This document shows, piece by piece, positions 1-8,199 of a stretch of 64,000 nucleotides of DNA (positions within the stretch are counted from its first letter, which is position 1; each line of letters begins with the position of its first letter). This stretch comes from Streptomyces hydrogenans (GTDB lineage: Bacteria > Actinomycetota > Actinomycetes > Streptomycetales > Streptomycetaceae), in contig NZ_BNBS01000003.1 in the NCBI RefSeq assembly GCF_014656075.1, positions 1 to 64,000 of the forward strand, in the 5' to 3' direction. The position numbers and the translations under genes were made by a program. Below the pieces are notes generated by a model. That model did not search any database. It was not told the DNA's origin and worked only from the letters and a program-made list of their open reading frames with translations.

Positions 1-10
1 CTCCGTGAAT
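1..10 (-). rRNA. 5' end of 16S rRNA (partial, runs off left edge)
   Basis: Read on the minus strand, the last bases before the window edge are CATTCACGGAG. In Streptomyces this leads directly into the start of 16S rRNA (AGAGTTTGATCC...). Only the first few bases of the rRNA can be inside the window, so the rrn operon lies just to the left and is transcribed leftwards. The call rests on the match of the whole preceding leader to the known Streptomyces 16S leader, recalled from memory. Confidence 0.75.
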
Positions 11-190
11 GTTTACCCGTGATCGGGTGACACTCGCGTTGAGCGGGACAGACGGACCGGAATAGGACCCGCTGTCCACAGCGTCCTCGCTGTGTTTTGT
101 TTCAAAGGAACCTCGACCAACCGAAACCGGCTGGACGGGGTATCAACTAATCTGGCGTTGATTTTTGGCACGCTGTTGAGTTCTCAAGGT
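11..190 (-). promoter_or_regulatory. rrn leader with boxA-type antitermination region
   Basis: The minus strand carries TTGAGAACTCAACAGCGTGC, the conserved actinobacterial rrn leader motif (boxA/antitermination block), immediately followed by an AAAAATCAACGCC stretch. A short inverted repeat, ATCAAC...GTTGAT (about 140-160), fits part of the RNase III processing stem of the 16S precursor. The leader continues into the 16S 5' end. No protein-coding gene is supported here. Upstream in the same transcribed stretch there is an 8-bp hairpin at 430-449 (arms CCCCCGAT/ATCGGGGG) of unknown role. Confidence 0.75.
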
Positions 191-244
191 GCGGACGCTT
201 CCTTCGTTCCTGTTCCCAGGCCCTCCGGGCGCTTCCTGCGTTCC

Positions 245-341
245 CGACTCTATCAGATCTTTCCGACCCGATTTCCTCGGTGCTTTCCGGTCCCTTTCGC
301 TTTCGCTCCGGGCCCTTCCGGCGTTTCCGACTCTATCAGAC
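245..341 (-). repeat. Duplicated -10-like block in rrn promoter region
   Basis: The 13-mer CGACTCTATCAGA occurs at 245-257 and again at 329-341, within longer similar flanks. On the minus strand it reads TCTGATAGAGTCG, which resembles the -10 region of secondary Streptomyces rrn promoters. No good -35 hexamer stands at 16-18 nt upstream of either copy, so promoter activity is an inference; the duplication itself is directly visible. Confidence 0.5.
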
Positions 342-585
342 CCTTTCGGCGTCCGATTCCCCGTCAGAAGGGGGTTGTCTTCCCGGCTTTCGGGCCGTTC
401 CGACGAGTGAGACTTTAGCGGATTCCCCGCCCCCGATGCGAATCGGGGGGTTTGGATCCTCATTTCGCAAAAACGAACGGAAAGCAGAACGACACGACGA
501 ATCGTGATCGTAGGGCTCAGTGGTTCTTGCGGAATGGCCGTCCGGGGCCGACTGGAGTCGGTACTCACGTCGGACAGCTCGGAGA

Positions 586-614
586 ACATTACGGATCGGG
601 CGAGGCCGTGTCAA
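586..614 (-). promoter_or_regulatory. Strong vegetative promoter of the rrn operon
   Basis: The minus strand has -35 TTGACA at 614-609 and -10 TAATGT at 591-586 with exactly 17 nt between them. This is close to the HrdB/sigma70 consensus and the strongest promoter match I see in the window. It drives leftward transcription into the 16S leader about 580 nt downstream, as expected for the distal promoter of a multi-promoter Streptomyces rrn operon. Confidence 0.8.
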
Positions 615-615
615 C

Positions 616-641
616 CCCGGGGGTGGGACGCCACCCCCGGG
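616..641 (-). terminator. GC hairpin ending the small membrane-protein gene
   Basis: A perfect 11-bp inverted repeat (616-626 and 631-641, loop GACG) begins three bases after the stop codon of the upstream minus-strand gene. It lacks a U tract, as usual in Streptomyces. It ends just where the rrn -35 box begins and would insulate the rrn promoter from read-through. Confidence 0.6.
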
Positions 642-644
642 TGA

Positions 645-839
645 TCACGGACGGAGGCTGGACACGACCTCGGCGGTGGCGGCCACGCCGTTCTGGATCG
701 TGGGGGCCATGCTCGTGCCGGCCAGGAAGAAGCCGAGCAGGGCGCAGACGATGGCGTGGGTGACCTTGAGGCCGCCGCTGCGCAGGTAGATCACGGTCAG
801 TACGAGGAGCAGCACCACCACGGAAACGGAAACGGCCAT
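645..839 (-). CDS. Small two-helix membrane protein, function unknown
   Basis: A 64-residue protein with two hydrophobic helices: residues about 2-20 (VSVVVLLLVLTVIYL) and 28-46 (HAIVCALLGFFLAGTS), then a short conserved-looking tail (APTIQNGV...). I chose ATG at 839 because a GAAGGA ribosome site lies 10 nt upstream; a GTG further up (866) has no such site. Similar small proteins with a 'GLK-xx-HAxxCALxGFxLA' pattern are common in Streptomyces, but I know no function. It is the only gene between the rrn promoter and the nik operon. Confidence 0.65.
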   Translation of the reverse strand: MAVSVSVVVLLLVLTVIYLRSGGLKVTHAIVCALLGFFLAGTSMAPTIQNGVAATAEVVSSLRP

Positions 840-957
840 CGGTCTCACGTCCTTCGTCTGCCGCACCGGAATTGCGGCGTTCGGCGGACAGTGTGGCGGA
901 ATGGGCGATCCGTCCGAGGGAACGGCGGGGCGGCCATACGGGTGAGATCCGCGTGGA

Positions 958-1618
<661 letters not shown>

Positions 1619-1626
<8 letters not shown>

Positions 1627-2611
1627 GGGGCCGCTCCGGGTGGTGGCAGGCCACGCCGGCGCGGAGGGCCGGGACGGTGGCGCAGAGGTCGGTGGCTCGG
1701 GGGCAGCGGGCGGCGAAGGCGCAGCCCTCGGGGAGGTCGGAGAGTTCCGGGGGCATGCCGGGGATGGGGGTGAAGGCGCGGTCGGGGAGGGCGTCGAGGA
1801 GACCGCGGGCGTAGGGGTGGGCGGGGCCGGTGGTGCCGAAGAAGCGGTGGGCGGGGGCGATCTCCACGATCCGGCCGGCGTACATGACGGCCACCCGGTC
1901 GGCGATGCGGGCGGCGGCGGTGAGGTCGTGGGTGATGAGGAGCAGGCCGCGGCCGTCGTCGGTGTGGCGCCGCAGCTCGTCGGCGGTGCGCTCGACGAGG
2001 TCGCGGTCGAGTCCCGTGGTGGGTTCGTCGGCGAGGAGCAGCGGGGCGTCGCCGATGAGGGCGAGGGCGGTGGCGGCGCGCTGGGCGAGGCCGCCGGAGA
2101 GTTCGTGCGGGTAGGCGTCGAGGTGGGTGGCGGGGAAGGCGGCGCGGTCGGCGGCGTCCTCGGCGGCCTTGCGCCGCCCGGCGCGCGGGGTGTCGGTGAG
2201 GGCGCGGACGGTCTCCTCCAGGTGCGCCCTTACGGTGCGGACCGGGGTGAGGTGGGCGGCGGGGCTCTGGGGGACGAGTCCGACGCGCCGGCCCCGTACG
2301 GAGCGGGCGAGGGTCTTCTCGTCGGCGGCGAGCAGGTCCGTGCCGTCGGTCAGGGCCGTGCCGCTGGTCTCCGCGTTGGCGGGGAGCAGGCCGAGGAGGG
2401 CGGAGGCGAGCACGGACTTGCCGCAGCCGGATTCGCCGACGAGGGCCAGGCACTCCCCCGCCGCCAGGTCGAAGTCGGCGTCGGTGACGGCGGCGACGGT
2501 CCGCCCGCCGCGGAGGCGGAAGCGGACGGTGAGGCCCCGGACGCTGAGGAGGGCGTTCTCGGCGCGTTCGGCGGTGACGGCGTCCAGCGCGCGGGCCACG
2601 CGGGCGTTCAC
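1619..2611 (-). CDS. nikD: Nickel/peptide ABC transporter, first ATPase (NikD-like)
   Basis: A 330-residue ABC ATPase. Walker A is GESGCGKS (59-66), the Q-loop is near 115, the signature is LSGGL (171-175, with L replacing Q) and Walker B is LLLADEP (191-197). The last 40 residues hold the Cys-containing oligopeptide-transporter tail (FAARCPRA...C...C) typical of DppD/OppD/NikD. The GTG start shares a GTGA overlap with the stop of the permease gene before it, indicating translational coupling. It acts at the inner face of the membrane with NikE and the two permeases. Confidence 0.8.
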
Positions 2612-3444
2612 AGCATCAGCTCCGATCGGCGGCGGGGGTTGAGGCGGTCGCGCCAGGTGCCGGCGAGGCCGGCTATGGCGAGGGTCGGGAGGATCAGGAA
2701 GAGGCCGGGGAAGAGGGTGGGCCACCAGGCGCCGGAGAGGAGGGAGGAGCGGGCGGACTGGACGAGGTTGCCGAGGCTGGCCTGGTGGCTGGGCAGGCCG
2801 AGGCCGAGGAAGGAGAGGGCGGACTCGTGCCACATGGCGTGCGGCACCATCAGGACGGCGGCGAGGCCGGCCTGGGGGAGGACCGCCGGCAGGAGGTGAC
2901 GGGTGGCGACCCGGCGGCGGGAGGCGCCGCCGGAGATGGCGGCCTCGATGTGGGGGCGGGTGCGCAGGGAGAGCACTTCGGAGCGGACGATGCGGGCGGT
3001 GGAGAGCCAGTGGGTGACCGCGACGGAGGCGATGACGGGCCAGACGCCGGGGCGGAAGAGGGCGACGACGAAGATGCCGAGGAGCAGGTGCGGCACCGAC
3101 GAGAAGGCGTCGACGAGCCGCATGAGGGTGCGGTCGGTCCAGCCGCCGAGGGCGCCCGCCGCGGCGCCGACGGCGGTGCCGAGGACGGTGGCGACGAGGG
3201 CGGCGACGAGGCCGACGAGGAGCGAGATCCGCAGGCCGTAGACGCAGCGCAGGAGGAGGTCGCGGCCGACGTCGTCGGTGCCGAAGGGGTGCTCCCAGGA
3301 GGGCGGGAGGAGCTTCTGGGAGAGGTCGACGGCCTGTTCGTCGAGCTGGACGAGCGGGGGGACGAGGAGGACGGCGAGGACGACGGCGCCGACGACGAGC
3401 GCGGAGGTCCACAGGCGGAGGCGGTGGGTGCGGGGGTCAGCCAT
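2608..3444 (-). CDS. nikC: Nickel/peptide ABC transporter permease (NikC/DppC-like)
   Basis: A 278-residue inner-membrane permease of the DppC/NikC family. An N-terminal helix (about 14-34) is followed by the periplasmic segment HPFGTDDVGRD, which is diagnostic for the C-type subunit, then about five further helices with the cytoplasmic coupling (EAA-like) stretch AAISGGASRRR. The ATG start overlaps the upstream permease gene by 8 bp. It forms the translocation pore with NikB. Confidence 0.85.
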   Translation of the reverse strand: MADPRTHRLRLWTSALVVGAVVLAVLLVPPLVQLDEQAVDLSQKLLPPSWEHPFGTDDVGRDLLLRCVYGLRISLLVGLVAALVATVLGTAVGAAAGALGGWTDRTLMRLVDAFSSVPHLLLGIFVVALFRPGVWPVIASVAVTHWLSTARIVRSEVLSLRTRPHIEAAISGGASRRRVATRHLLPAVLPQAGLAAVLMVPHAMWHESALSFLGLGLPSHQASLGNLVQSARSSLLSGAWWPTLFPGLFLILPTLAIAGLAGTWRDRLNPRRRSELML

Positions 3445-4429
3445 CGAAGCCCACCCTGGGGTCGGCGAGTCCGTAGAGGAGGTCGGAGAGGAGGTTGCCG
3501 AGGAGGACGGCCGCGGTGGCGAGCACGGTGAGCGCGGCGAGCAGCGGGAAGTCGACGGCGGTGGCGGCCTGGACGGTGGCGGCGGCGATGCCGGGCCAGC
3601 TGAAGACGGTCTCCACGAGGAGGGCTCCGGTGATGAGCTCGGGGACGCGGGAGCCGATGAGGGTCAGCATCGGGAGCATGCCGGCGCGCAGGGCGTGGCC
3701 GGTGAGGACGGTGCGTTCGGCGAGGCCGCGGGCGCGGGCGCCGCGGACCGGGTCCTCGTCGAGGGCGTCGCCGACGCCCTGGCGGACGTAGAGGAAGAAC
3801 CAGGGGAGCTGGGAGACGCCGAGGACGAGGGCGGGGAGGACGAGGTGGCGGGCGACCTGGTCGGGGGTGACGGTGTCGCTGGCGGTGTCGGTGAGGCCGC
3901 CGGCGGGCAGGACGCCGAGCCGGAGGGCGAAGAACCAGATGGCGAGGAGGCCGAGCCAGAAGGCGGGGGCGGCTTCCAGGGTGTAGGCGAGGGCGCTGAC
4001 GGTCCGGTCGAGGAGGCCGCCGCGGCGGCGGCCGGCGAGGACGCCGAGGAGGGTGCCGAGCGCGATCGCGACGAGGAAGGCGGTGGCGGCGAGGAGGACG
4101 GACCAGCCGAGGCGTTCGGTGATGACGTCGGCGACGGGGCGGCGCATGACGGCGGAGTCGCCGAGGTCGCCGGTGACGGCGGCGGTGAGCCATTCCCACC
4201 AGCGGGTGAGGAGGGGCTGGTCGACGCCGAGGTTGTGGCGGAGCTGGTCGAGGTTGTCCTGTGAGGCGGTGAGGCCGGCGGTGCCGGCGTACGCCTTGAC
4301 GGGGTCGAAGGGGGAGGCTTCGGCGACCGCGAAGACGGCCAGGGTGACGCCGAGGAGGACGGGGACGGCGGCGAGGGCGCGCCGTCCCGTCATCCGGGCC
4401 ATGGCCCCCCAGGGGAGGCGGCGGCTCAC
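3437..4429 (-). CDS. nikB: Nickel/peptide ABC transporter permease (NikB/DppB-like)
   Basis: A 330-residue B-type permease: N-terminal helix (VPVLLGVTLAVFAVA), the LRHNLGVDQPLLTRW segment typical of DppB/NikB, five more helices, and an EAA-like loop (ARARGLAERTVLTGHALR). I place the start at GTG 4429, which forms a GTGA overlap with the stop of the binding-protein gene. An ATG about 27 nt further in (MARMTGRR) is a possible alternative. It pairs with the C-type permease directly downstream. Confidence 0.8.
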   Translation of the reverse strand: MSRRLPWGAMARMTGRRALAAVPVLLGVTLAVFAVAEASPFDPVKAYAGTAGLTASQDNLDQLRHNLGVDQPLLTRWWEWLTAAVTGDLGDSAVMRRPVADVITERLGWSVLLAATAFLVAIALGTLLGVLAGRRRGGLLDRTVSALAYTLEAAPAFWLGLLAIWFFALRLGVLPAGGLTDTASDTVTPDQVARHLVLPALVLGVSQLPWFFLYVRQGVGDALDEDPVRGARARGLAERTVLTGHALRAGMLPMLTLIGSRVPELITGALLVETVFSWPGIAAATVQAATAVDFPLLAALTVLATAAVLLGNLLSDLLYGLADPRVGFDG

Positions 4430-6039
4430 TTCTTCGTGCCCCCGCTGTTCTTCGGCTGCCAGGTCTCGACGTTCCACCAGGGGCCGGCGGCGAGGCCGTG
4501 GTCGTGGGGTTCGATCTGGGTGCTGAGGCCGTCCCAGGAGTCGTTCACGACGTAGAGGTGGTCGATGTGGGTGAGGAAGGTGTAGCCGGGGTTCGCGACG
4601 AGTGCGCGCTGGACGGTGTCGTACGCGGCCTTGCGCTTGGCGGGGTCGTCGGTGCGGCGGCCGTCTTCCAGGGCGCGGTCGACGGTCCCGTTGTCGTACC
4701 AGGCCATGTTGTTGAAGCCGTCGCCGGCGAGGGTGGACTTGAGCAGGAGGTACTGGTCGAAGTCGGGGTCGCCGGGGGAGCCGCCGCCGGCCAGGACGGC
4801 GTCGGTCTTCATGCGGGGTTCGATGACCTCCCAGGTGCCGGCCTGGGTCTTGATCTCGATGCCGGCCTTGCGGGCGTCGGAGGCGTAGGCGAGGGCGTGG
4901 TCCTGGCGGAGCTTGTCGCCGGAGAGGTACCAGAGGGGGAAGGAGGCGCGGACGCCGTTCTTGACGCGGACGCCGTCGGCGCCGGGCTTCCAGCCGGCCT
5001 CGTCGAGGATCTTCTGGGCGCCGGCGAGGTCGTGGCGGCGCTCGGTGCCCTTCGCGAACCAGGGGCTGTCGGTGGGGACGGGGCCGTAGGCGGGCTTGCC
5101 GGCGCCTTCGAGGATCTTGTCGACCATGGTCTGGCGGTCGACGGCGACGTCGAGGGCGCGGCGGACGGCGGTGTCGCCGGCGACGGGGTTGTGGGTGGGG
5201 AGGGTGACCGTGCGGTAGTCGTACGTCTTGGCGGTGTAGGTCTTCCTGCCCTTGTCGCTGCCGAAGCCGGCGGCGAGGTTGGGCGGGAGGATGGCGCCGT
5301 CGAGGTCGCCGGCGCGCAGGCGGGTGGCGCGGACGTCGTCGTCCTTGATGATCGCCATGGTGAACCGCTTCACCGCGGGGGCGCCGTTCCAGTACGTCGG
5401 GTTGGCCTTGAAGGTGAGCTTCTCGCCCTTGGACCAGCCGGTGAGGACGTAGGGGCCGGTGCCTATGGGCTTGGTGGTGAAGGCGCCGGTGTTGACGTCC
5501 TGCCCGCCCGCGACGTGTTCGGGGGCGATGGCGTGGACGGTGCGCTCGGCGAAGGGGGCGTAGGGGTACTTGAGGTGGAAGACCACGGTGTCGTCGCCGA
5601 CGGCCTCGACGCTCTTGAGGGCGTCGAGTTCGGTGCGGGAGGGGTTGTTGGTCTTCGGGTCGAGGATCGTCTCGTAGGTGAAGACGACGTCCTTGGCGGT
5701 GAAGGGGGCTCCGTCGCTGAAGGTGACGCCGGGGCGGAGGGTGTACGTGTAGGTGAGTCCGTCGTCGCTGACGCGGGGGAGCTTCGCGGCGAGGGCCGGC
5801 TGGAGCTTCATGTCGGCGTCGAAGGCGAGGAGGCCGTCGAAGATCTTGGAGTTGCCGTCCTTGCCGTAGCCGAGGAGGGGGCTGAGGGTGTCGGGTTCGT
5901 AGGCGATGCCGACGACCGCGGAGTCCTTGGGGCCGGAGCCGGCGGTGTCGGCGCCGGGGTTGCTGCAGGCCGCGGTCGTGAGGGCGAGGGCCCCCGTGGC
6001 GAGCGCGGCGGTCGCGCGGCGGACGGTTCGGGCGGCCAT
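4426..6039 (-). CDS. nikA: Nickel-type solute-binding lipoprotein (NikA-like, SBP family 5)
   Basis: A 537-residue family-5 extracellular solute-binding protein. The N-terminus is a basic region, a hydrophobic segment and TTAAC, giving a plausible lipidated Cys though the lipobox is not canonical. The rest matches the Dpp/Nik fold, with signatures such as YTYTLRPGVTFSDG and FTAKDVVFTYE. ATG 6039 is preferred over an upstream GTG because the AAAAAGGGG site is correctly spaced only for ATG. It is first in the operon, behind a promoter covered by a Nur-like box. In S. coelicolor the Nur-controlled nikABCDE genes encode this kind of transporter, so nickel is the likely cargo (inference). Confidence 0.75.
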   Translation of the reverse strand: MAARTVRRATAALATGALALTTAACSNPGADTAGSGPKDSAVVGIAYEPDTLSPLLGYGKDGNSKIFDGLLAFDADMKLQPALAAKLPRVSDDGLTYTYTLRPGVTFSDGAPFTAKDVVFTYETILDPKTNNPSRTELDALKSVEAVGDDTVVFHLKYPYAPFAERTVHAIAPEHVAGGQDVNTGAFTTKPIGTGPYVLTGWSKGEKLTFKANPTYWNGAPAVKRFTMAIIKDDDVRATRLRAGDLDGAILPPNLAAGFGSDKGRKTYTAKTYDYRTVTLPTHNPVAGDTAVRRALDVAVDRQTMVDKILEGAGKPAYGPVPTDSPWFAKGTERRHDLAGAQKILDEAGWKPGADGVRVKNGVRASFPLWYLSGDKLRQDHALAYASDARKAGIEIKTQAGTWEVIEPRMKTDAVLAGGGSPGDPDFDQYLLLKSTLAGDGFNNMAWYDNGTVDRALEDGRRTDDPAKRKAAYDTVQRALVANPGYTFLTHIDHLYVVNDSWDGLSTQIEPHDHGLAAGPWWNVETWQPKNSGGTKK

Positions 6040-6060
6040 CGGGTCCACACCCCTTTTTGA

Positions 6061-6090
6061 AGATTAAATGCTATTGCGAACAGCATGCAA
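6061..6090 (-). promoter_or_regulatory. nikA promoter with Nur-type (Ni-Fur) operator
   Basis: On the minus strand -35 TTGCAT (6090-6085) and -10 TAATCT (6066-6061) are 18 nt apart, about 20 nt upstream of the nikA start. The -35 half is covered by TTGCGA-N5-ATGCAA (6074-6090), which fits the S. coelicolor Nur box tTGCaa-N5-ttGCAA recalled from the literature. Binding would block the -35 region, consistent with nickel-dependent repression of uptake. The short stretch is strikingly AT-rich for this genome. Confidence 0.7.
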
Positions 6091-6163
6091 TTAAACAGCA
6101 CGGGTGCGAGGGCGCTCCTGGCGGGGTAGTCCGCCCCGGACATCCACGAGACCGGGAGTGACG

Positions 6164-6829
6164 ATGAGCGAGACGCACCAGGAGAACGGCCCCGGCGTGC
6201 TGGGGGCCGCCGAGCTCTTCGACGGGGTGGGGCTCGACTACGAGCGGGCGTTCGGGCGGCTGCCCGCGCAGCTCGCGGCGGTCGACTGGCTGACCGGGCG
6301 GCTCTCCCCCGGTTCCCGGGTCCTGGACGCGGGCAGCGGTACGGGGCGGCCGGTCGCCGAACTGCTCGTCGCCGCGGGCCACCGGGTGACCGGCGTCGAC
6401 GTCTCCGCGACGATGGTGGAGCTGGCGCGGGCACAGGTGCCGGGGGCCCGCTTCGAACAGGGCGATCTGCGCGGGCACACCCCGCCGGAGGGGGGTTACC
6501 ACGCCGTCTGCGCCTTCTTCCCGCTGCTGATGATGGACCGGAAGGAGCAGATCGGGGCGCTGCGGCGGATGGCGTCGTGGCTGGCGCCCGGCGGGCTGCT
6601 GGTGTCGGCGACGGTGCCCGCCGACGTCGAGGGGCTGGAGATCGTCTGGATGGGACGCCGGGCCCGGGTCTCCAGCTTCTCCGCCGAGGCGTACCTGGGG
6701 CTGCTGCGGGAGGAGTGCGGCCTGGAGGTGCTCCGTGCCGAACTGTCGGTCTTCCGGCCCGAGGTGGCCGGCGGCGAGCCCGAGGAGCACCTGTTCGTCT
6801 ACGCCCGCCGCGCGGGCGAGGACGGCTGA
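6164..6829 (+). CDS. Class I SAM-dependent methyltransferase
   Basis: A 221-residue protein with a Rossmann-type SAM site: motif I VLDAGSGTGRPVAEL (about 49-63), an acidic residue at the end of strand 2 (VTGVDVS) and the motif IV/V region around GGYHAVCAFFPLL. It resembles small-molecule methyltransferases of the Methyltransf_25/11 type; the substrate is unknown. ATG 6164 follows a GGGAG site. It diverges from nikA, and its upstream region overlaps the Nur-box promoter, but nothing shows that it is nickel regulated. Confidence 0.75.
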   Translation: MSETHQENGPGVLGAAELFDGVGLDYERAFGRLPAQLAAVDWLTGRLSPGSRVLDAGSGTGRPVAELLVAAGHRVTGVDVSATMVELARAQVPGARFEQGDLRGHTPPEGGYHAVCAFFPLLMMDRKEQIGALRRMASWLAPGGLLVSATVPADVEGLEIVWMGRRARVSSFSAEAYLGLLREECGLEVLRAELSVFRPEVAGGEPEEHLFVYARRAGEDG

Positions 6830-6851
6830 GCGGGCGGGGGTCCGGCCGTAC

Positions 6852-6998
6852 GGGGGGCGGCTGTCCCGGCCGCGGAGGCCGGTGCGCACGCGGCGGCCGC
6901 CGCCGGCGGGGAGCGCCGAAACGTACGGGGTGGCTGCCCCCGCCGGCGGACGGCGACTCCTAGGGGGGCGGCTGTCCCGGCCGCGGAGGCCGGTGCGC
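6852..6998. repeat. 36-bp direct repeat pair in intergenic DNA
   Basis: An identical 36-mer occurs at 6852-6887 and 6963-6998, 111 bp apart. It starts GGGGGGCGGCTGTCCCGGCC and ends GGAGGCCGGTGCGC, and contains a small inverted repeat (GGCC...GGCC). The 284 bp between the methyltransferase gene and the following convergent operon hold these repeats, a terminator and no credible gene. Confidence 0.8.
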
Positions 6999-7064
6999 GT
7001 CCGGGCGGCTGCCCCCGGCCGTGAACCCCGACTCGTACGGGGACGGGCGAGTCGGCCCCGGACG

Positions 7065-7106
7065 CACGACGACCCGGCCGGGTGCCGTTCCGGCCGGGTC
7101 GTCGTG
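7065..7106. terminator. Bidirectional terminator, perfect 17-bp stem
   Basis: Arms at 7065-7081 and 7090-7106 are perfectly complementary (CACGACGACCCGGCCGG and its complement) with an 8-nt loop. It lies 7 bp beyond the stop of the minus-strand acyl-CoA dehydrogenase operon and downstream of the plus-strand methyltransferase, so it can end transcription from both sides. There is no U tract. Confidence 0.8.
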
Positions 7107-7113
7107 GCGTGGG

Positions 7114-8199
7114 TCAGGCGGGGGCCGGGAGGTCCGTCAGGGCGGCGATGACGTCCTGGTGGTGGCCGGCCGAGCCGAGGGCGAGCTGGTCGGCCTTGGC
7201 GCGCTTGAGCGCGAGGTGGGCCGGGTGCTCCCAGGTCATGCCGATCCCGCCGTGCAGCTGGACGCACTCCTCGGCCGCGCGGACGGCGACCCCGGAGCAG
7301 TACGCCTGGGCCACGGCGACCGTCAGCTCGGCGTCGGCCGCTCCGGTGGCGAGGGCGTCGGCGGCGGCGCGGGCGGCGGCGCGGGCCCCGACGACGTCCA
7401 GCCAGAGCTGGGCCATCCGGTGCTTGAGCGCCTGGAAGGAGCCGACCGGCCGGTTGAACTGGTACCGCTCCCTGGTGTGCCGGACGGTCTCCTCCAGGCA
7501 CCACTCGGCGAGTCCCAGCTGCTCGGAGGCGAGCAGTCCCGCCCCGGCGAGCAGGCCGCGCCGCACCGCCGCCCGCGCTTCCTCGGGACCGGCGAGGAGG
7601 GTGCCGGGCGCCGCGCTCGCGTCGACGACGGCGAGGGGGCGGGTGAGGTCGAGCGGGGTGAGCGGGGTGACGGCGGCCTCGGCGGCGGGTACGGCGTACA
7701 GGCCGTCGGGGCGGGGCACGAGGAGGACGTCGGCGGCCTGGGCGTCGGCGACGGCCCGCACCGGGCCGGTGGCCTCGAAGGGCGTCCCGGGCGCGGTGGT
7801 GAAGGGGACGGCGAGGACGGCGGTGCGCTCCCCCGCCGCGAGTTCGGCGAGGAGGGCGGCGGCCGGGCCGTCGGTGGCGCCGAGGGCGAGCAGGGTCTCG
7901 GTGGCGACGACGGCGCCGGTGAGGTACGGGGCGGGGGTCACCGCGCGGCCCAGCTCCTCCAGGACGACCGCGGCCTCCCGGTGGCTCGCGCCCTGGCCGC
8001 CGAGCTTCTCGGGGACGAGGAGGCCGGCGGCGCCGATGCCGGCGGCCAGCGCGGACCAGAGGCCGGCGGGGTACGGGTCCCCGGTCTCGATCCGGTCGAG
8101 CACGGTTTGGTGCCCGGCGCGGTCGGTGAGCAGGGAGCGGACGGCGTCCCGCAGGGCGTCCTCGGTGTCGGAGTACAGGAGGTCCGGCTCGTGGCTCAT
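7114..8199 (-). CDS. Acyl-CoA dehydrogenase (second subunit-like)
   Basis: A 361-residue acyl-CoA dehydrogenase family flavoprotein. The N-terminal helical domain contains LLVPEKLGGQGASHREAAVVLEELGR, and the C-terminal domain carries ERYQFNRPVGSFQALKHRMA and QLHGGIGMTWEHPAHL, hallmarks of the FAD-binding and active-site region. It is shorter and more divergent than its upstream neighbour. ATG 8199 overlaps the previous stop (ATGA), so the two are translationally coupled. Such tandem pairs often form alpha2beta2 enzymes on steroid or branched acyl-CoA substrates; that role is inferred. Confidence 0.85.
   Translation of the reverse strand: MSHEPDLLYSDTEDALRDAVRSLLTDRAGHQTVLDRIETGDPYPAGLWSALAAGIGAAGLLVPEKLGGQGASHREAAVVLEELGRAVTPAPYLTGAVVATETLLALGATDGPAAALLAELAAGERTAVLAVPFTTAPGTPFEATGPVRAVADAQAADVLLVPRPDGLYAVPAAEAAVTPLTPLDLTRPLAVVDASAAPGTLLAGPEEARAAVRRGLLAGAGLLASEQLGLAEWCLEETVRHTRERYQFNRPVGSFQALKHRMAQLWLDVVGARAAARAAADALATGAADAELTVAVAQAYCSGVAVRAAEECVQLHGGIGMTWEHPAHLALKRAKADQLALGSAGHHQDVIAALTDLPAPA

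Noticed and set aside
430..449. Rho-independent terminator inside the rrn leader
   Set aside because: An 8-bp hairpin exists, but in the rrn transcript direction no U tract follows and antitermination signals lie downstream.
92..614. Open reading frames of 70-150 codons in the rrn leader and promoter region
   Set aside because: They lie in the rRNA leader or over the promoter, lack ribosome sites and have no recognisable protein sequence.
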